64,000 bases of DNA. Origin: Paucisalibacillus algeriensis. Lineage in GTDB: Bacteria; Bacillota; Bacilli; Bacillales; Amphibacillaceae. Position numbers and translations under genes: made by a program. A model generated the notes under the pieces. The model was not told the origin of the DNA. It made no database searches and saw only the letters and a list, made by a program, of their open reading frames with translations. Location of the stretch: positions 62,001-126,000 of the forward strand of contig NZ_CBYO010000001.1 of NCBI RefSeq assembly GCF_000577245.1. The letters run 5' to 3'. Shown here in pieces: positions 43,423-52,985 of this stretch (the first letter of the stretch is position 1; each line of letters opens with the position of its first letter).

Positions 43423-44907
43423 ATGGAGCCTATATCTTATTGGATTCATAAGCGGGCATTAATTACACCAGATAGAGTGGCGCTAGTAAGCGAGGATAAA
43501 GAATACACCTATCGGGCGCTTTCAAATGAAATCATGCAAATGGCTGCTTTTTTCCAACATAAGTTCCGACTTTCGAAAGGAGAAAGGGTTGCAATTCTTT
43601 CACAGAATCGAGCAGAATACATGATTGCCTATTTTGCCATTTCTCAGCTAGGACTAGTAGCAGTACCTTTGAATATTCGTCTGTCTGTATCGGAATTAGT
43701 TTATCAAATGAAGGACAGTGGGGCTTTGACCATACTTTATGAAACTGCAACAGCTGAACAATTCAAAGAGTTAAGTAATCAGGTTAAAATTGAAAATGCT
43801 TACGATTTTGGGGGTGAGTTTGAAAGTTCTATTGAAGGAGTAAGGGAAACCTTTATTGATACAGAGAATGATCCTTATATTATTTGCTATACATCAGGTA
43901 CTACTGGAAAGCCCAAGGGGGCTGTTCTTACCCAAGCGAACATATTCTGGAATGCAATAAATAATCAAAATGCCATTGATATTACTTCTTTTGACCGCAC
44001 CCTTGTCCTTTTACCATTATTTCATATTGGAGGAACTGGTCTATTTGCTTTTCCAACGTTATTTGCTGGTGGAACAATCGTTGTTCCTAATCGGTTTGAT
44101 CCCGGTGAAACCATTCGCATGATTGAGGAGAAAGATATCACGGTAATTATGGGTGTACCTACAATCCATGATGCAATTCGTAAACATGCCTCATTTGAAA
44201 CAGCTAGTTTTAAATCGGTCCGATGGTTTTATAGTGGAGGAGCCCCTTGCCCAATCGAGTTAATTGAGGCGTTTTTAGATAGGGGGTTACCGTTTGGACA
44301 AGGAATGGGGATGACAGAAACTTCACCAACCATCTTCATGTTATCAAAGGAGGATTACAGGAGAAAGGTAGGTTCAATAGGTAAGCCAGTTATGTTTTGT
44401 GAAATAGCATTAGTCGATGATGATGGAAATCAAGTCCCAAATGGTGAGATTGGTGAATTGCTGATAAAAGGTCCACATGTGATGAAGGAATATTGGGGAT
44501 TACCAGAAAAAACAGCAGAAGCAATACGTGATGGGTGGTTTCATTCAGGAGATCTCATGAGGCAAGATGAAGAAGGTTTTATTTATATTGCATGTCGAAA
44601 GAAGGACATGATTATCTCTGGTGGAGAAAATATTTATCCGTTGGAAATTGAACAGATTTTGAAAGAGCTCCCTGAAATCAACGAAGCAGCAGTTATTGGC
44701 GTCTCACATGAAAAGTGGGGAGAGGTTCCGATAGCTTACATTTCCCTTAACAAAAGTAGCTATTTGACCATAGAGGAGGTTAAAAATTATTGCATGGATA
44801 ATTTAGCAAAGTACAAGGTACCGAAACAATTTTTCATCATGGATGATTTACCAAAGAATGCTACCGGCAAGATAGATAAAAAGGCATTAGAAAAACAACC
44901 AAACTAG
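43423..44907 (+). CDS. Acyl-CoA ligase (AMP-binding), first copy
   Basis: 494 residues of the adenylate-forming family. P-loop YTSGTTGKPKGAVLT (about 155-169), GMGMTETSPTIF (A5), SGDLMRQDEEGFIYIACR (A7/A8 hinge), GGENIYPLEIE, and the catalytic Lys in PKNATGKIDKKAL. It activates a carboxylic acid as its CoA thioester. GGAGGGG precedes ATG. Being next to MaoC, KAS-like and Liv-type importer genes, it probably acts on the imported acid. Chain length or ring type cannot be told. Confidence 0.88.
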   Translation: MEPISYWIHKRALITPDRVALVSEDKEYTYRALSNEIMQMAAFFQHKFRLSKGERVAILSQNRAEYMIAYFAISQLGLVAVPLNIRLSVSELVYQMKDSGALTILYETATAEQFKELSNQVKIENAYDFGGEFESSIEGVRETFIDTENDPYIICYTSGTTGKPKGAVLTQANIFWNAINNQNAIDITSFDRTLVLLPLFHIGGTGLFAFPTLFAGGTIVVPNRFDPGETIRMIEEKDITVIMGVPTIHDAIRKHASFETASFKSVRWFYSGGAPCPIELIEAFLDRGLPFGQGMGMTETSPTIFMLSKEDYRRKVGSIGKPVMFCEIALVDDDGNQVPNGEIGELLIKGPHVMKEYWGLPEKTAEAIRDGWFHSGDLMRQDEEGFIYIACRKKDMIISGGENIYPLEIEQILKELPEINEAAVIGVSHEKWGEVPIAYISLNKSSYLTIEEVKNYCMDNLAKYKVPKQFFIMDDLPKNATGKIDKKALEKQPN

Positions 44908-44922
44908 AGAGGTGAAAGCCTA

Positions 44923-45336
44923 ATGAATTTTACTATAGGACAGAAAGTACAATTTTCTCGGACTGTAACGGAAACGGACTTTATTCTATTTGCAGGATTG
45001 AGTGGTGACTACAATCCAATTCATATGGATAAGGAATATGCTACCAATACTTTCTTTCGGGAACGAATAAGCCATGGATTATTGACTGCTAGCTTTTTTT
45101 CTAGATTACTAGGAATGCATCTTCCAGGACCTGGATCCGTCTATGTCTCTCAAACTTTATTTTTTACTAAGCCTGTATACATCGGTGATACGATTACAAC
45201 TTGTGGTGAAGTTCTAGCATTGGATGATGGTAATCGATTAATAACCGTTAAAACAACTTGTATCAATCAAAACGGGGATATCGTTCTTGATGGTGAAGGT
45301 GTTATGAAACTACCAAAGAAGGAGTTTAAAGGATGA
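44923..45336 (+). CDS. MaoC-type (R)-specific enoyl-CoA hydratase
   Basis: 137 residues, single hot-dog domain. Hydratase-2 motif FAGLSGDYNPIHMDKEYA (about 24-41; Asp and His catalytic), ERISHGLLTASFFSRLLG. PhaJ-like size. GAGGTG before ATG; the stop overlaps the next ATG by 4 nt. Would hydrate an enoyl-CoA or dehydrate a 3-hydroxyacyl-CoA in the pathway. Confidence 0.87.
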   Translation: MNFTIGQKVQFSRTVTETDFILFAGLSGDYNPIHMDKEYATNTFFRERISHGLLTASFFSRLLGMHLPGPGSVYVSQTLFFTKPVYIGDTITTCGEVLALDDGNRLITVKTTCINQNGDIVLDGEGVMKLPKKEFKG

Positions 45337-46331
45337 TTGGAATTGAAAAGGTGAGTATTTACGAACCAGAAATAATAGAAACTGCAGAAAGACTTGCAGA
45401 AAAAACAGAAATACCCGAGCACGTTATTCGGGATAAATTCGGATTATTTGAGAAAAGAATTGCACCTGAAACCATGCATGCATCGGATTTGGCAATTGCT
45501 GCTGGAAAAAAGATTTTACAAGAGGTTGATCCGAAGTCCATTGATGTTGTGATTTATTTTGGTAGCCCGTTTAAGGATTACCAAGTATGGACAGCTTCTT
45601 CCAAAATACAATATGAGCTAGGCACAGTGAATGCATATTCCTTTGAAATGATGAATGTTAGCTCTTGTTTTCCTTTAGCAGTTAAAGTGAGTAAGGACAT
45701 GCTAGTTTCCGATAATAGCATTAATAATATTTTACTAGTTGGTGGCTCAAAAGAATCACAAATTGTAAATTACGACAACCCCCGCTCAAGATTTATGTTT
45801 AACTTTGCTGATGGAGGAGCGGCTGCTCTTGTAACAAGAAATGCAACGAAAAGTGAAATTTTAGACTCAAAAATTATCACAGATGGATCTTTTAGTAAGG
45901 ACGTATTAATTCCAGGAGGAGGCTCAGTACACCCGGTAAGCTCTGATGTAGTCGAAAAAGAAATGCATTATATTGATGTTCCCAATCCCAAAGGAATGAA
46001 GGAACGTCTCGATCCAGTGTCCGTCCGCAACTTTGTTTCCGTCATCGAACAATCACTAGAAAAAAGTGGAGCCTCTCTTTCAGACTTAAAAGTACTTCTA
46101 CCACTACATACGAAAAAATCCATGTTTAATGAAATCATCACGGAAGTTGGGTTAACCGAAAAGCAGGCAATCTATTTAACGCATCATGGCCATATGTCAG
46201 CACTTGATCCCTGTTATGGTTTATATTTTGCAGAACAAAGAGGATTACTTCAAAAGGATGATATTGCTGTAGTCGTATCAGCCGGAACAGGTTATACCTG
46301 GGCTGCCACTGCAATACGGTGGCAGAAGTAA
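45333..46331 (+). CDS. KAS III-like protein A, nucleophile position Ser
   Basis: 332 residues, thiolase fold of the FabH/HMG-CoA synthase type. The ending GTGYTWAATAIRW matches the FabH ending GGGFTWGSAL. At the nucleophile helix it reads VNAYSFEMMNVSSCF: by ungapped alignment to its paralogue at 51042 and to FabH, the catalytic Cys position is Ser110, with a Cys two residues later (112). The FabH His is kept (LLPLHTKKS), but the Asn is His (HHGHMSALDP). It may be the inactive half of a heterodimer with the other copy. Overlaps maoC by 4 nt. Confidence 0.8.
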   Translation: MIGIEKVSIYEPEIIETAERLAEKTEIPEHVIRDKFGLFEKRIAPETMHASDLAIAAGKKILQEVDPKSIDVVIYFGSPFKDYQVWTASSKIQYELGTVNAYSFEMMNVSSCFPLAVKVSKDMLVSDNSINNILLVGGSKESQIVNYDNPRSRFMFNFADGGAAALVTRNATKSEILDSKIITDGSFSKDVLIPGGGSVHPVSSDVVEKEMHYIDVPNPKGMKERLDPVSVRNFVSVIEQSLEKSGASLSDLKVLLPLHTKKSMFNEIITEVGLTEKQAIYLTHHGHMSALDPCYGLYFAEQRGLLQKDDIAVVVSAGTGYTWAATAIRWQK

Positions 46332-46360
46332 GGGAGTTTGTAACTGACTTGTAACTAGTT

Positions 46361-46383
46361 GAACTTATGATTTGAATAAGTTC
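46361..46383 (+). terminator. Hairpin before the binding-protein gene
   Basis: GAACTTA / TAAGTTC with a 9 nt loop and a weak T/A-rich follow-on; likely an attenuator inside the operon. Confidence 0.35.
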
Positions 46384-46414
46384 TGATTTTAAAAAAACAG
46401 GGGGGAACCTAAAA

Positions 46415-47608
46415 ATGAAGTTGAAACGTATAATGGGCATTTTATTTACTTTCCTAGTTGTAGGGATTTTAGTAGCCTGTGGAGACAGTACATCAGGTGA
46501 TTCTGACGATACGATTACGATTGGGCTACTTGCTTCCCAAACTGGCGCACTTGAATCATATGGAAAACAAACAGTACGTGGTTTTGAATTAGGTCTAGAG
46601 TATGCAACAGATGGAACCATGGAAGTTGCTGGTAAGGAAATTAAAGTAGTTATAGAGGACACAGAAACAGATCCAGAAGTAGCCCGTCAAAAGGCACTTA
46701 AACTATTGGAAGATGATGACGCGGATTTCTTAGTTGGATCTTCAAGCTCTGGTGATACATTAGCTGTAACACCACTGGCAGAAGAATATGAAACGATAAT
46801 GGTTGTGGAGCCTGCTGCAGCAGATAGTATAACTGGATCAGAATATAATGATTATGTTTTCAGAACTGCAAGAAATTCCTCGCAGGATGCAGCTGCAGCC
46901 GCAGCCGCAGTTGCCGGTGAAGGTGTAACAATAGCTACACTTGCTCCAGATTATTCATTTGGGCATGATGGTGCAAAGGCATTTATTGCTGCAGCTGAAA
47001 AGCTAGGAGCTGAACTTGTTCATGAGGAATATGCAGCCCCAGATGCTACAGATTTCACTGCAAATATTCAAAAGATAATCGAGGCAAAACCTGATTACTT
47101 ATATGTTGTTTGGGCAGGGGCAAATACACCTTGGACCCAAATTGTTGATATGAAAGTAGAAGAACAAGGGATAAAGGTAACTACGGGAGTAGCTGATATT
47201 GCAACACTACCTACTATGAAACCATTAGTCGGTATGGAAGGTTTTACACTTTATTATCATACCTTACCTGATAACGATGTAAATGATTGGTTAGTAGAAG
47301 AACATAAAAAGAAATTTGATGAGGTTCCTGATTTGTTCACCGCAGGAGGAATGAGTGCAGCATTAGCAATTGTAGAAGCGATTAAAAAGACAGACGGAGA
47401 CACCGATGCAGATAAATTAATCGAAACAATGGAAGGCATGAGTTTTGAAACGCCGAAAGGCACCATGACTCTCCGCGAAGAGGATCACCAAGCATTACAA
47501 GAAATGTATTCGGTTACATTGGAAGAAAGCGATGAATTTGACTATCCTGTTCCCGTTTTAAAACGTGTACTAACACCAGAAGAAACAGCACCACCGATAA
47601 TGAACTAG
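46415..47608 (+). CDS. Branched-chain-amino-acid-type ABC substrate-binding lipoprotein
   Basis: 397 residues. Lipoprotein signal with lipobox GILVAC (Cys about 22), then a type I periplasmic-binding fold of the LivJ/Peripla_BP_6 class: TITIGLLASQTGALESYGKQ, DTETDPEVARQKALKLLEDD, DFLVGSSSSGDTLAV, YLYVVWAGANTPWTQI. GGGGGG precedes ATG. Binding proteins of this class take up amino acids, short acids, amides or aromatic acids; the gene context of acyl-CoA enzymes favours an organic acid. Confidence 0.87.
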   Translation: MKLKRIMGILFTFLVVGILVACGDSTSGDSDDTITIGLLASQTGALESYGKQTVRGFELGLEYATDGTMEVAGKEIKVVIEDTETDPEVARQKALKLLEDDDADFLVGSSSSGDTLAVTPLAEEYETIMVVEPAAADSITGSEYNDYVFRTARNSSQDAAAAAAAVAGEGVTIATLAPDYSFGHDGAKAFIAAAEKLGAELVHEEYAAPDATDFTANIQKIIEAKPDYLYVVWAGANTPWTQIVDMKVEEQGIKVTTGVADIATLPTMKPLVGMEGFTLYYHTLPDNDVNDWLVEEHKKKFDEVPDLFTAGGMSAALAIVEAIKKTDGDTDADKLIETMEGMSFETPKGTMTLREEDHQALQEMYSVTLEESDEFDYPVPVLKRVLTPEETAPPIMN

Positions 47609-47620
47609 GAATTAATAATT

Positions 47621-47654
47621 GGGACACCCTTGCCACCAGGCGAGGGTTGTTCCC
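47621..47654 (+). other. Strong hairpin after the binding-protein gene
   Basis: GGGACA-CCCT-TGCC / GGCG-AGGG-TTGTTCCC around ACCA, without a T-run. Typical 3' stabiliser or partial terminator that keeps the binding protein in excess. Confidence 0.55.
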
Positions 47655-47694
47655 TTCCTAATAGTACAAGGAAAAAACATAAAGGAGGAGCAAC

Positions 47695-48462
47695 ATGACT
47701 CACGTATTAGAAACGAAAGACCTTACAATAAAATTTGGTGGTCATACGGCAGTAAATCATGTCACCGTCCAAATACCTGAAAAGAAATTCACATCGATAA
47801 TTGGCCCCAATGGTGCTGGAAAAACCACTTTTTTCAATCTACTAAGCGGCCAACTATCTCCTACAGAGGGCTCCATCTATTTTAAAGGGAACGAAATCAC
47901 CAAGAAATCTGCAACAGATCGAACAAGACTTGGTATTGGTAGGTCCTTTCAAATAACCAATGTATTTCCAAACTTAACTGTTTTAGAAAATGTAAGATTA
48001 GCTATTCAATCCCAAGCTAATGTACGATACCAAATGATTAAACACTTCTTGCACTATAAGAAGTTTGAAGAAAAAGCATTCACCATTTTAGAAAGAGTGC
48101 TTTTAGATGATAAAGCAAATCATATTGCAGCAAATTTAGCACATGGAGAAAAAAGAAAGTTAGAGATTGCAATGTTGTTAGCACTAGAAACAGAGATTTT
48201 ATTATTAGATGAACCGACAGCAGGTATGTCTCTAGAGGAAGTACCTGCAATCATTGATGTTATTAAGCAGATAAAAGCAGAGGGAGATAGAACGATTGTG
48301 TTAATTGAACACAAGATGGATATGATTATGGACTTATCAGATGAAGTCCTTGTACTATTCCACGGAGAATTGATTGCCAAAGGAACTCCAGAAGAAGTAG
48401 TAGAAAATGAAACCGTCCAATCAGCATATCTAGGAGGAATGTACGATGAGCAGCTTGCTTAA
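47695..48462 (+). CDS. livG: Liv-type ABC ATPase LivG
   Basis: 255 residues. Walker A GPNGAGKTT (about 38-46), Q-loop IGRSFQITNVFPNLTVLEN, signature LAHGEKRKLEIAMLL (Gln/Gly variant of the LivG group), Walker B ILLLDEPTAGMS, IEHKMD. AAAGGAGGAG before ATG. Pairs with LivF. Confidence 0.9.
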   Translation: MTHVLETKDLTIKFGGHTAVNHVTVQIPEKKFTSIIGPNGAGKTTFFNLLSGQLSPTEGSIYFKGNEITKKSATDRTRLGIGRSFQITNVFPNLTVLENVRLAIQSQANVRYQMIKHFLHYKKFEEKAFTILERVLLDDKANHIAANLAHGEKRKLEIAMLLALETEILLLDEPTAGMSLEEVPAIIDVIKQIKAEGDRTIVLIEHKMDMIMDLSDEVLVLFHGELIAKGTPEEVVENETVQSAYLGGMYDEQLA

Positions 48463-49153
48463 ACTTTCCCAGGTGGAAGCCTATATTCAGCAATTTCATA
48501 TTTTGCATGATATCAATTTTGAGGTGCCTAAAGGTGAAGTTACCGTCCTTCTAGGAAGAAATGGCGCAGGAAAAACAACGACTTTACGAACCATTATGGG
48601 GTTGAACCCGGTATCTAAGGGTTCTGTCGTCTTTAAAAATGAGGATATTTCTAACCTAAAGCCCCATCTAATAGCCAATAAAGGTATTGGTTATGTGCCT
48701 GAGGATCAAGGGATATTTGGGGACCTAACTGTTGGAGAAAACTTACGAGTGGCCATGAAGCGTGAAGATCAGGAAACCACCGAACGTTTAGATTGGATTT
48801 TAGACTTATTTCCTGATTTAAAGAAATTTTGGAAAAAGCCTGGTGGGCAATTAAGTGGAGGACAAAAACAAATGCTAGCAATTGCCCGTGCTTACGTAAA
48901 TGAAAATGATCTACTCCTAATTGATGAACCTAGTAAAGGTCTCGCACCAATAGTTGTAGAGAAGGTAATGGAAACGATTCTTCAAATGAAGGAAAAAACT
49001 ACAATTCTATTAGTAGAACAAAATTTTCTAATGGCAAGTAAAATAGGTGACAGGTTCTATATTATCGACGATGGTCAGACGGTTCATAACGGATTAATGG
49101 GAGAACTAAAACAAGATAAGGCATTAATGAAAAAATATCTTGGAGTATCTTAA
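48446..49153 (+). CDS. livF: Liv-type ABC ATPase LivF
   Basis: 235 residues. Walker A GRNGAGKTT, signature LSGGQKQMLAIARAYV, Walker B LLLIDEPSKGLAP, VEQNF, all LivF-like. Overlaps livG by 17 nt; AGGAGG stands 9 nt before ATG 48446. Confidence 0.9.
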   Translation: MSSLLKLSQVEAYIQQFHILHDINFEVPKGEVTVLLGRNGAGKTTTLRTIMGLNPVSKGSVVFKNEDISNLKPHLIANKGIGYVPEDQGIFGDLTVGENLRVAMKREDQETTERLDWILDLFPDLKKFWKKPGGQLSGGQKQMLAIARAYVNENDLLLIDEPSKGLAPIVVEKVMETILQMKEKTTILLVEQNFLMASKIGDRFYIIDDGQTVHNGLMGELKQDKALMKKYLGVS

Positions 49154-49165
49154 GGGGGAAGAAAC

Positions 49166-50026
49166 ATGGATTTAATTGCTAGTTTAACAGTTAACGGACT
49201 TGCAACAGGTATGTTGATTTTCCTCCTTGCAGCTGGATTAACATTAATATTCGGTTTAATGAGCGTGTTGAATTTTGCACACGGGGGATTATTTATCTGG
49301 GGTGCATATGCTGGTGTTTGGATTTATTATGTAACCAATAGTTTCCTATTAGCTATCATTGTAGCCATTGTAACTGGTTTAGTACTGGGATTAATTACGG
49401 AAAGATTGATTATTAGACCGGTATACGGGAATCATATTCAACAAATTTTGATTACGTTAGGATTTATGCTTGTTCTTCAAGAATTAATCAAGGTTGCCTT
49501 CGGTCCGGATCAGAAGGCGGTTCATCCTCCGGCATGGCTGGAAGGAAGCTTTCAAATGGGCGATGTTATTTTGATTAAGTACCGATTATTTATTATTGCT
49601 ATTGGTTTTCTATTGTTTTTAACCATTTATTTAATCTTGAAGAAAACAAGAATAGGTTTAATTGTTCGAGCGGGAGTAATGGACAGGGAAATGGTACAAA
49701 CACTTGGAATCAATATCCGCTTTGTATTCATGGCGGTATTTATGGTAGGAGCTGCACTTGCTGCACTTAGTGGGGTCCTTCATGCACCATATTCAGGTGT
49801 TATCTATGCTGAAATGGGACTGGAATTCTCGATACTTGCCTTTATCGTTGTTGTCATTGGGGGAATGGGAAGTTTTACAGGTTCATTGTTTGCAGCAATA
49901 CTTGTTGGTTTAGCACAAGCATTTATGGCGTATTATGTTCCAGCACTTTCATTAGCTGTAAATATGCTCATAATGACTGTTGTGTTGATATTTAGACCTC
50001 AAGGATTATTCAAGGTGAAGGGGTGA
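49166..50026 (+). CDS. livH: Liv-type ABC permease LivH
   Basis: 286 residues, about eight helices. TGMLIFLLAAGLTLIFGLMS and LNFAHGGLFIWGAYAG near the start, the conserved coupling region RAGVMDREMVQTLGINI, and GGMGSFTGSLFAAILVG near the end. Shine-Dalgarno GGGGGAA. Confidence 0.9.
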   Translation: MDLIASLTVNGLATGMLIFLLAAGLTLIFGLMSVLNFAHGGLFIWGAYAGVWIYYVTNSFLLAIIVAIVTGLVLGLITERLIIRPVYGNHIQQILITLGFMLVLQELIKVAFGPDQKAVHPPAWLEGSFQMGDVILIKYRLFIIAIGFLLFLTIYLILKKTRIGLIVRAGVMDREMVQTLGINIRFVFMAVFMVGAALAALSGVLHAPYSGVIYAEMGLEFSILAFIVVVIGGMGSFTGSLFAAILVGLAQAFMAYYVPALSLAVNMLIMTVVLIFRPQGLFKVKG

Positions 50027-51024
50027 TTGGCGTGATATTAAAAAGTATGACAAAAAGCAATTTAATCTATCTTGGAGTTTCGGCAATATTGCTAATACTA
50101 CCATTTATCCTAACTGGGCGTAGTGTACAGTTTATGATCACCCAAATCTTTATCTTTGCAATTTTTGCGATGAGCTATGATCTTTTATTAGGTTATACAG
50201 GAATTATTTCCTTTGGTCACGCGATGTTCTTTGGGATAGGTGCCTACACGACAGCTATTTTTATGGATCGCTTTGATGCAAGCTTTGGTGCATTACTGAT
50301 TGCGATATTAGTTGCAGTGCTTTTTGCAGCTATTGTAAGTTTTATTGTTGGTATATTGACGCTTAGGTTGAAAAGTCACTTTTACGCGATGCTTACACTT
50401 GCCTTTGCTGGCTTATTTTTAGTAGCGGCAGAAAAATGGCGTACATTAACAAAAGGGAATGATGGATTTACTTTTAAAGTTCCAGAGTTTTTAAGGGATT
50501 CGACAACCATATATATTGTAAGTCTTATTTGCCTAGTATTAATTTTCTTTGGGCTAAGAAGGATGACACAATCTCCATTTGGAAGGGTATTGGTTGCGAT
50601 TCGTGAAAATGAAGAGCGTACTGTATCACTAGGGTTCAAAGTACTTCATTATAAAGTGATGGTAAGTGTTGTTTCGGGTGTTGTAGCTAGTTTTGCTGGT
50701 GTTTTATATATGCTCTCCCTCCGTTTTGTGAACACAAGTGTTTTCCATACCGATGTAACGATTGATGTTTTATTAATGACCATTATTGGTGGGGTTGGAA
50801 CATTAGTTGGCCCAATTTTAGGTGCGGCACTAATTGAACTTGCACACCACTGGATTTCTGGACTAGCAAATGTTCACTGGATATTTGAACGTTGGATAAT
50901 TCTATACGGTACAGTTTACATCCTTGTGGTGATTTTCTTTCCATTAGGAATTGTTGGTACCATTCGCTCCAAACTATCTGGGGGATCTATGCAAAAAATG
51001 CTTAGTAAGAAAAAGGCAGGGTAA
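50023..51024 (+). CDS. livM: Liv-type ABC permease LivM
   Basis: 333 residues. YDLLLGYTGIISFGHAMFFG, the coupling region RVLVAIRENEERTVSLGFKV and GGVGTLVGPILGAALIE are LivM-type. GTG 50023 overlaps the livH stop (GTGA); GTG 50032 is also possible, with AGGGG 8 nt upstream. Completes a five-part importer: binding protein, two permeases, two ATPases. Confidence 0.88.
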   Translation: MIGVILKSMTKSNLIYLGVSAILLILPFILTGRSVQFMITQIFIFAIFAMSYDLLLGYTGIISFGHAMFFGIGAYTTAIFMDRFDASFGALLIAILVAVLFAAIVSFIVGILTLRLKSHFYAMLTLAFAGLFLVAAEKWRTLTKGNDGFTFKVPEFLRDSTTIYIVSLICLVLIFFGLRRMTQSPFGRVLVAIRENEERTVSLGFKVLHYKVMVSVVSGVVASFAGVLYMLSLRFVNTSVFHTDVTIDVLLMTIIGGVGTLVGPILGAALIELAHHWISGLANVHWIFERWIILYGTVYILVVIFFPLGIVGTIRSKLSGGSMQKMLSKKKAG

Positions 51025-51041
51025 CGGAAGGTGGGGAAGCG

Positions 51042-52049
51042 ATGGAAACCGTAGGGGTAGTCAGTACAGGTATATATATTCCAGAAAGCCGAATGACTTC
51101 AAAGGAAATATCGGACAAAGCAGGAATTCCACTTGAGGTTGTCGAACAAAAGATGGGAATAAAAGAAAAACCTATTCCAGGTGAAGATGATCATACGGCA
51201 GAAATGGGCATACGGGCTGCTAAACAGGCCATTGAAAAGGCGGGCATTGACCCGAAAAATATTGACCTTGTTATTTATATTGGTGAAGAACATAAAGAGT
51301 ATCCATTATGGACTGCTGGAATTAAGCTCCAGCATGAAGTGGGAGCAGTAAATGCATGGGCATTTGATACGGCACTCCGTTGTGGCACGACCATTATGGG
51401 ATTAAAAGTAGCGAAAGATATGATGAAGTCAGATCCTTGCATTAACACCGTTCTTCTTGCTGGCGGTTATCGTAATGTTGATTTTATTAATTACCAAAAT
51501 CCTCGAACTCGATTTATGTTTAATCTTGGTGCTGGTGGCGGTGCAATTATTTTAAAGAATGGCCACCATAAAAACGAGGTACTAGAATCGCACTTGATTA
51601 CGGATGGATCTTTTTCTGAAGATGTTTATGTGACGACTGGAGGAACGAAAAATCCAGTCACAAAGGAAACATTAGAGGCTGGTCTCTATCAACTAGATGT
51701 TCTCGATCCGCCTGGTATGAAGGAACGTCTAGAGCAGAAATCAATGGAAAACTTTATTGTATGTATAGAAAAAGCACTAGATAAAAGTGGATACAGGAAA
51801 GAAGATATTGGGTATGTTGCGATGTTGCATATGAAAAAGTCTGCTCATTTATATGTATTAGATCAGCTTGGTGTAAGCCATGACAAATCTATATATCTAG
51901 AAAACTATGGTCATATCGGGCAGATGGATCAAATCATATCACTAGAACTAGCAGAACAACAAGGTAAATTGAAAAAAGGGGATATTGTGGTTTTAGTCTC
52001 TGCAGGTATTGGCTATGCATGGGGAGCAAATATTATTAAATGGGGATAA
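51042..52049 (+). CDS. KAS III-like protein B, Cys nucleophile present
   Basis: 335 residues and clearly paralogous to the gene at 45333. The nucleophile helix VNAWAFDTALRCGTT puts Cys114 in register with FabH Cys112; His is present in MLHMKKSAH; the FabH Asn is replaced by His in ENYGHIGQMDQ. Ending SAGIGYAWGANIIKW. Predicted chemistry: acyl transfer or Claisen-type condensation or its reverse on a CoA thioester, using Cys-His. Likely the active partner of the Ser-containing copy. Seven G-rich bases and ATG at 51042, 17 nt after livM. Confidence 0.82.
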   Translation: METVGVVSTGIYIPESRMTSKEISDKAGIPLEVVEQKMGIKEKPIPGEDDHTAEMGIRAAKQAIEKAGIDPKNIDLVIYIGEEHKEYPLWTAGIKLQHEVGAVNAWAFDTALRCGTTIMGLKVAKDMMKSDPCINTVLLAGGYRNVDFINYQNPRTRFMFNLGAGGGAIILKNGHHKNEVLESHLITDGSFSEDVYVTTGGTKNPVTKETLEAGLYQLDVLDPPGMKERLEQKSMENFIVCIEKALDKSGYRKEDIGYVAMLHMKKSAHLYVLDQLGVSHDKSIYLENYGHIGQMDQIISLELAEQQGKLKKGDIVVLVSAGIGYAWGANIIKWG

Positions 52050-52064
52050 CGAGGAGGGATTATA

Positions 52065-52982
52065 GTGGCTCGTATAATGTTAAAAAAGGTTACTTTACCA
52101 AATGGGGAAGAGATTGCTTATCGGGAACGTGAAGGTGGTGAGGATGTTGTTGTTCTCGTACATGGTAATATGACATCGTCTGTTCATTGGGATCTTGTAA
52201 TGGAAAATCTCTTAGAGCGTTATAAGGTTTATGCAATTGACATGCGCGGCTTTGGTGAATCTAGCTATAACAAACCAATAACAGCTATAAAAGACTTCTC
52301 TGATGATATAAAGCTTTGGGTGGACATAATTGGAATCAAGGATTTTATACTAGTTGGTTGGTCTACTGGTGGCTGTGTTTCCATGCAGTTCTGTGCGGAT
52401 TATCCAGGTTACTGTAAGGGTCTATTCCTTCAATCTTCCGGATCAACTCGTGGATATCCGTACTATCCACTGGGTGTGGATGGTAAGCTAGACTTCAATA
52501 ATAGAATCCAAAACTTAGATGATATGTACAAAGATACGAAGCGTCTTGCGGTTCAGGGAGCTTATGATACAAAGAATTATGAGGTGTTACGTCAAACATG
52601 GAATATGGTAATCTACACTCATAATCAACCAGATGAAGAGCGTTACCAGAAGTATTTAGAAGACATGACAACACAGAGAAATCTTGCTGAGGTATACCAG
52701 GCACTCAATATCTTTAATATTAGTGCCTTCCACAAAGGTCTAACAGAAGGAAAGGACCGTGTAAAAGATATCAACATCCCAACACTAATTACCTGGGGTG
52801 AAAATGACCTAGTTGTTACCAAAAGTATGACAGAAGAGATACGTGAAGATTTTGGAGATAAAGCGGAATATAAAGAATTAAAAGGCACTGGTCATTCACC
52901 GTTAATTGATGATCTCGATCAGTTACTAGCTGTAATGGAAGATTTCTTTGCAAACGTTAATTTAACCAAAAGAGGAGTTTAA
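52065..52982 (+). CDS. Alpha/beta hydrolase
   Basis: 305 residues. Oxyanion region VVVLVHGNMTSSVHWD, nucleophile elbow LVGWSTGGCVSMQF (Ser), acid in ITWGENDLVV, His in LKGTGHSPLIDD. Starts at GTG 52065 behind GGAGGG. In a CoA-pathway operon it could cleave a C-C bond, an ester or a thioester; the sequence does not separate these. Confidence 0.87.
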   Translation: MARIMLKKVTLPNGEEIAYREREGGEDVVVLVHGNMTSSVHWDLVMENLLERYKVYAIDMRGFGESSYNKPITAIKDFSDDIKLWVDIIGIKDFILVGWSTGGCVSMQFCADYPGYCKGLFLQSSGSTRGYPYYPLGVDGKLDFNNRIQNLDDMYKDTKRLAVQGAYDTKNYEVLRQTWNMVIYTHNQPDEERYQKYLEDMTTQRNLAEVYQALNIFNISAFHKGLTEGKDRVKDINIPTLITWGENDLVVTKSMTEEIREDFGDKAEYKELKGTGHSPLIDDLDQLLAVMEDFFANVNLTKRGV

Positions 52983-52985
52983 TAG

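Noticed and set aside
46138-46662. 174-codon minus-strand frame across the KAS-like/binding-protein boundary
   Set aside because: Overlaps two strongly supported genes and lacks any motif.
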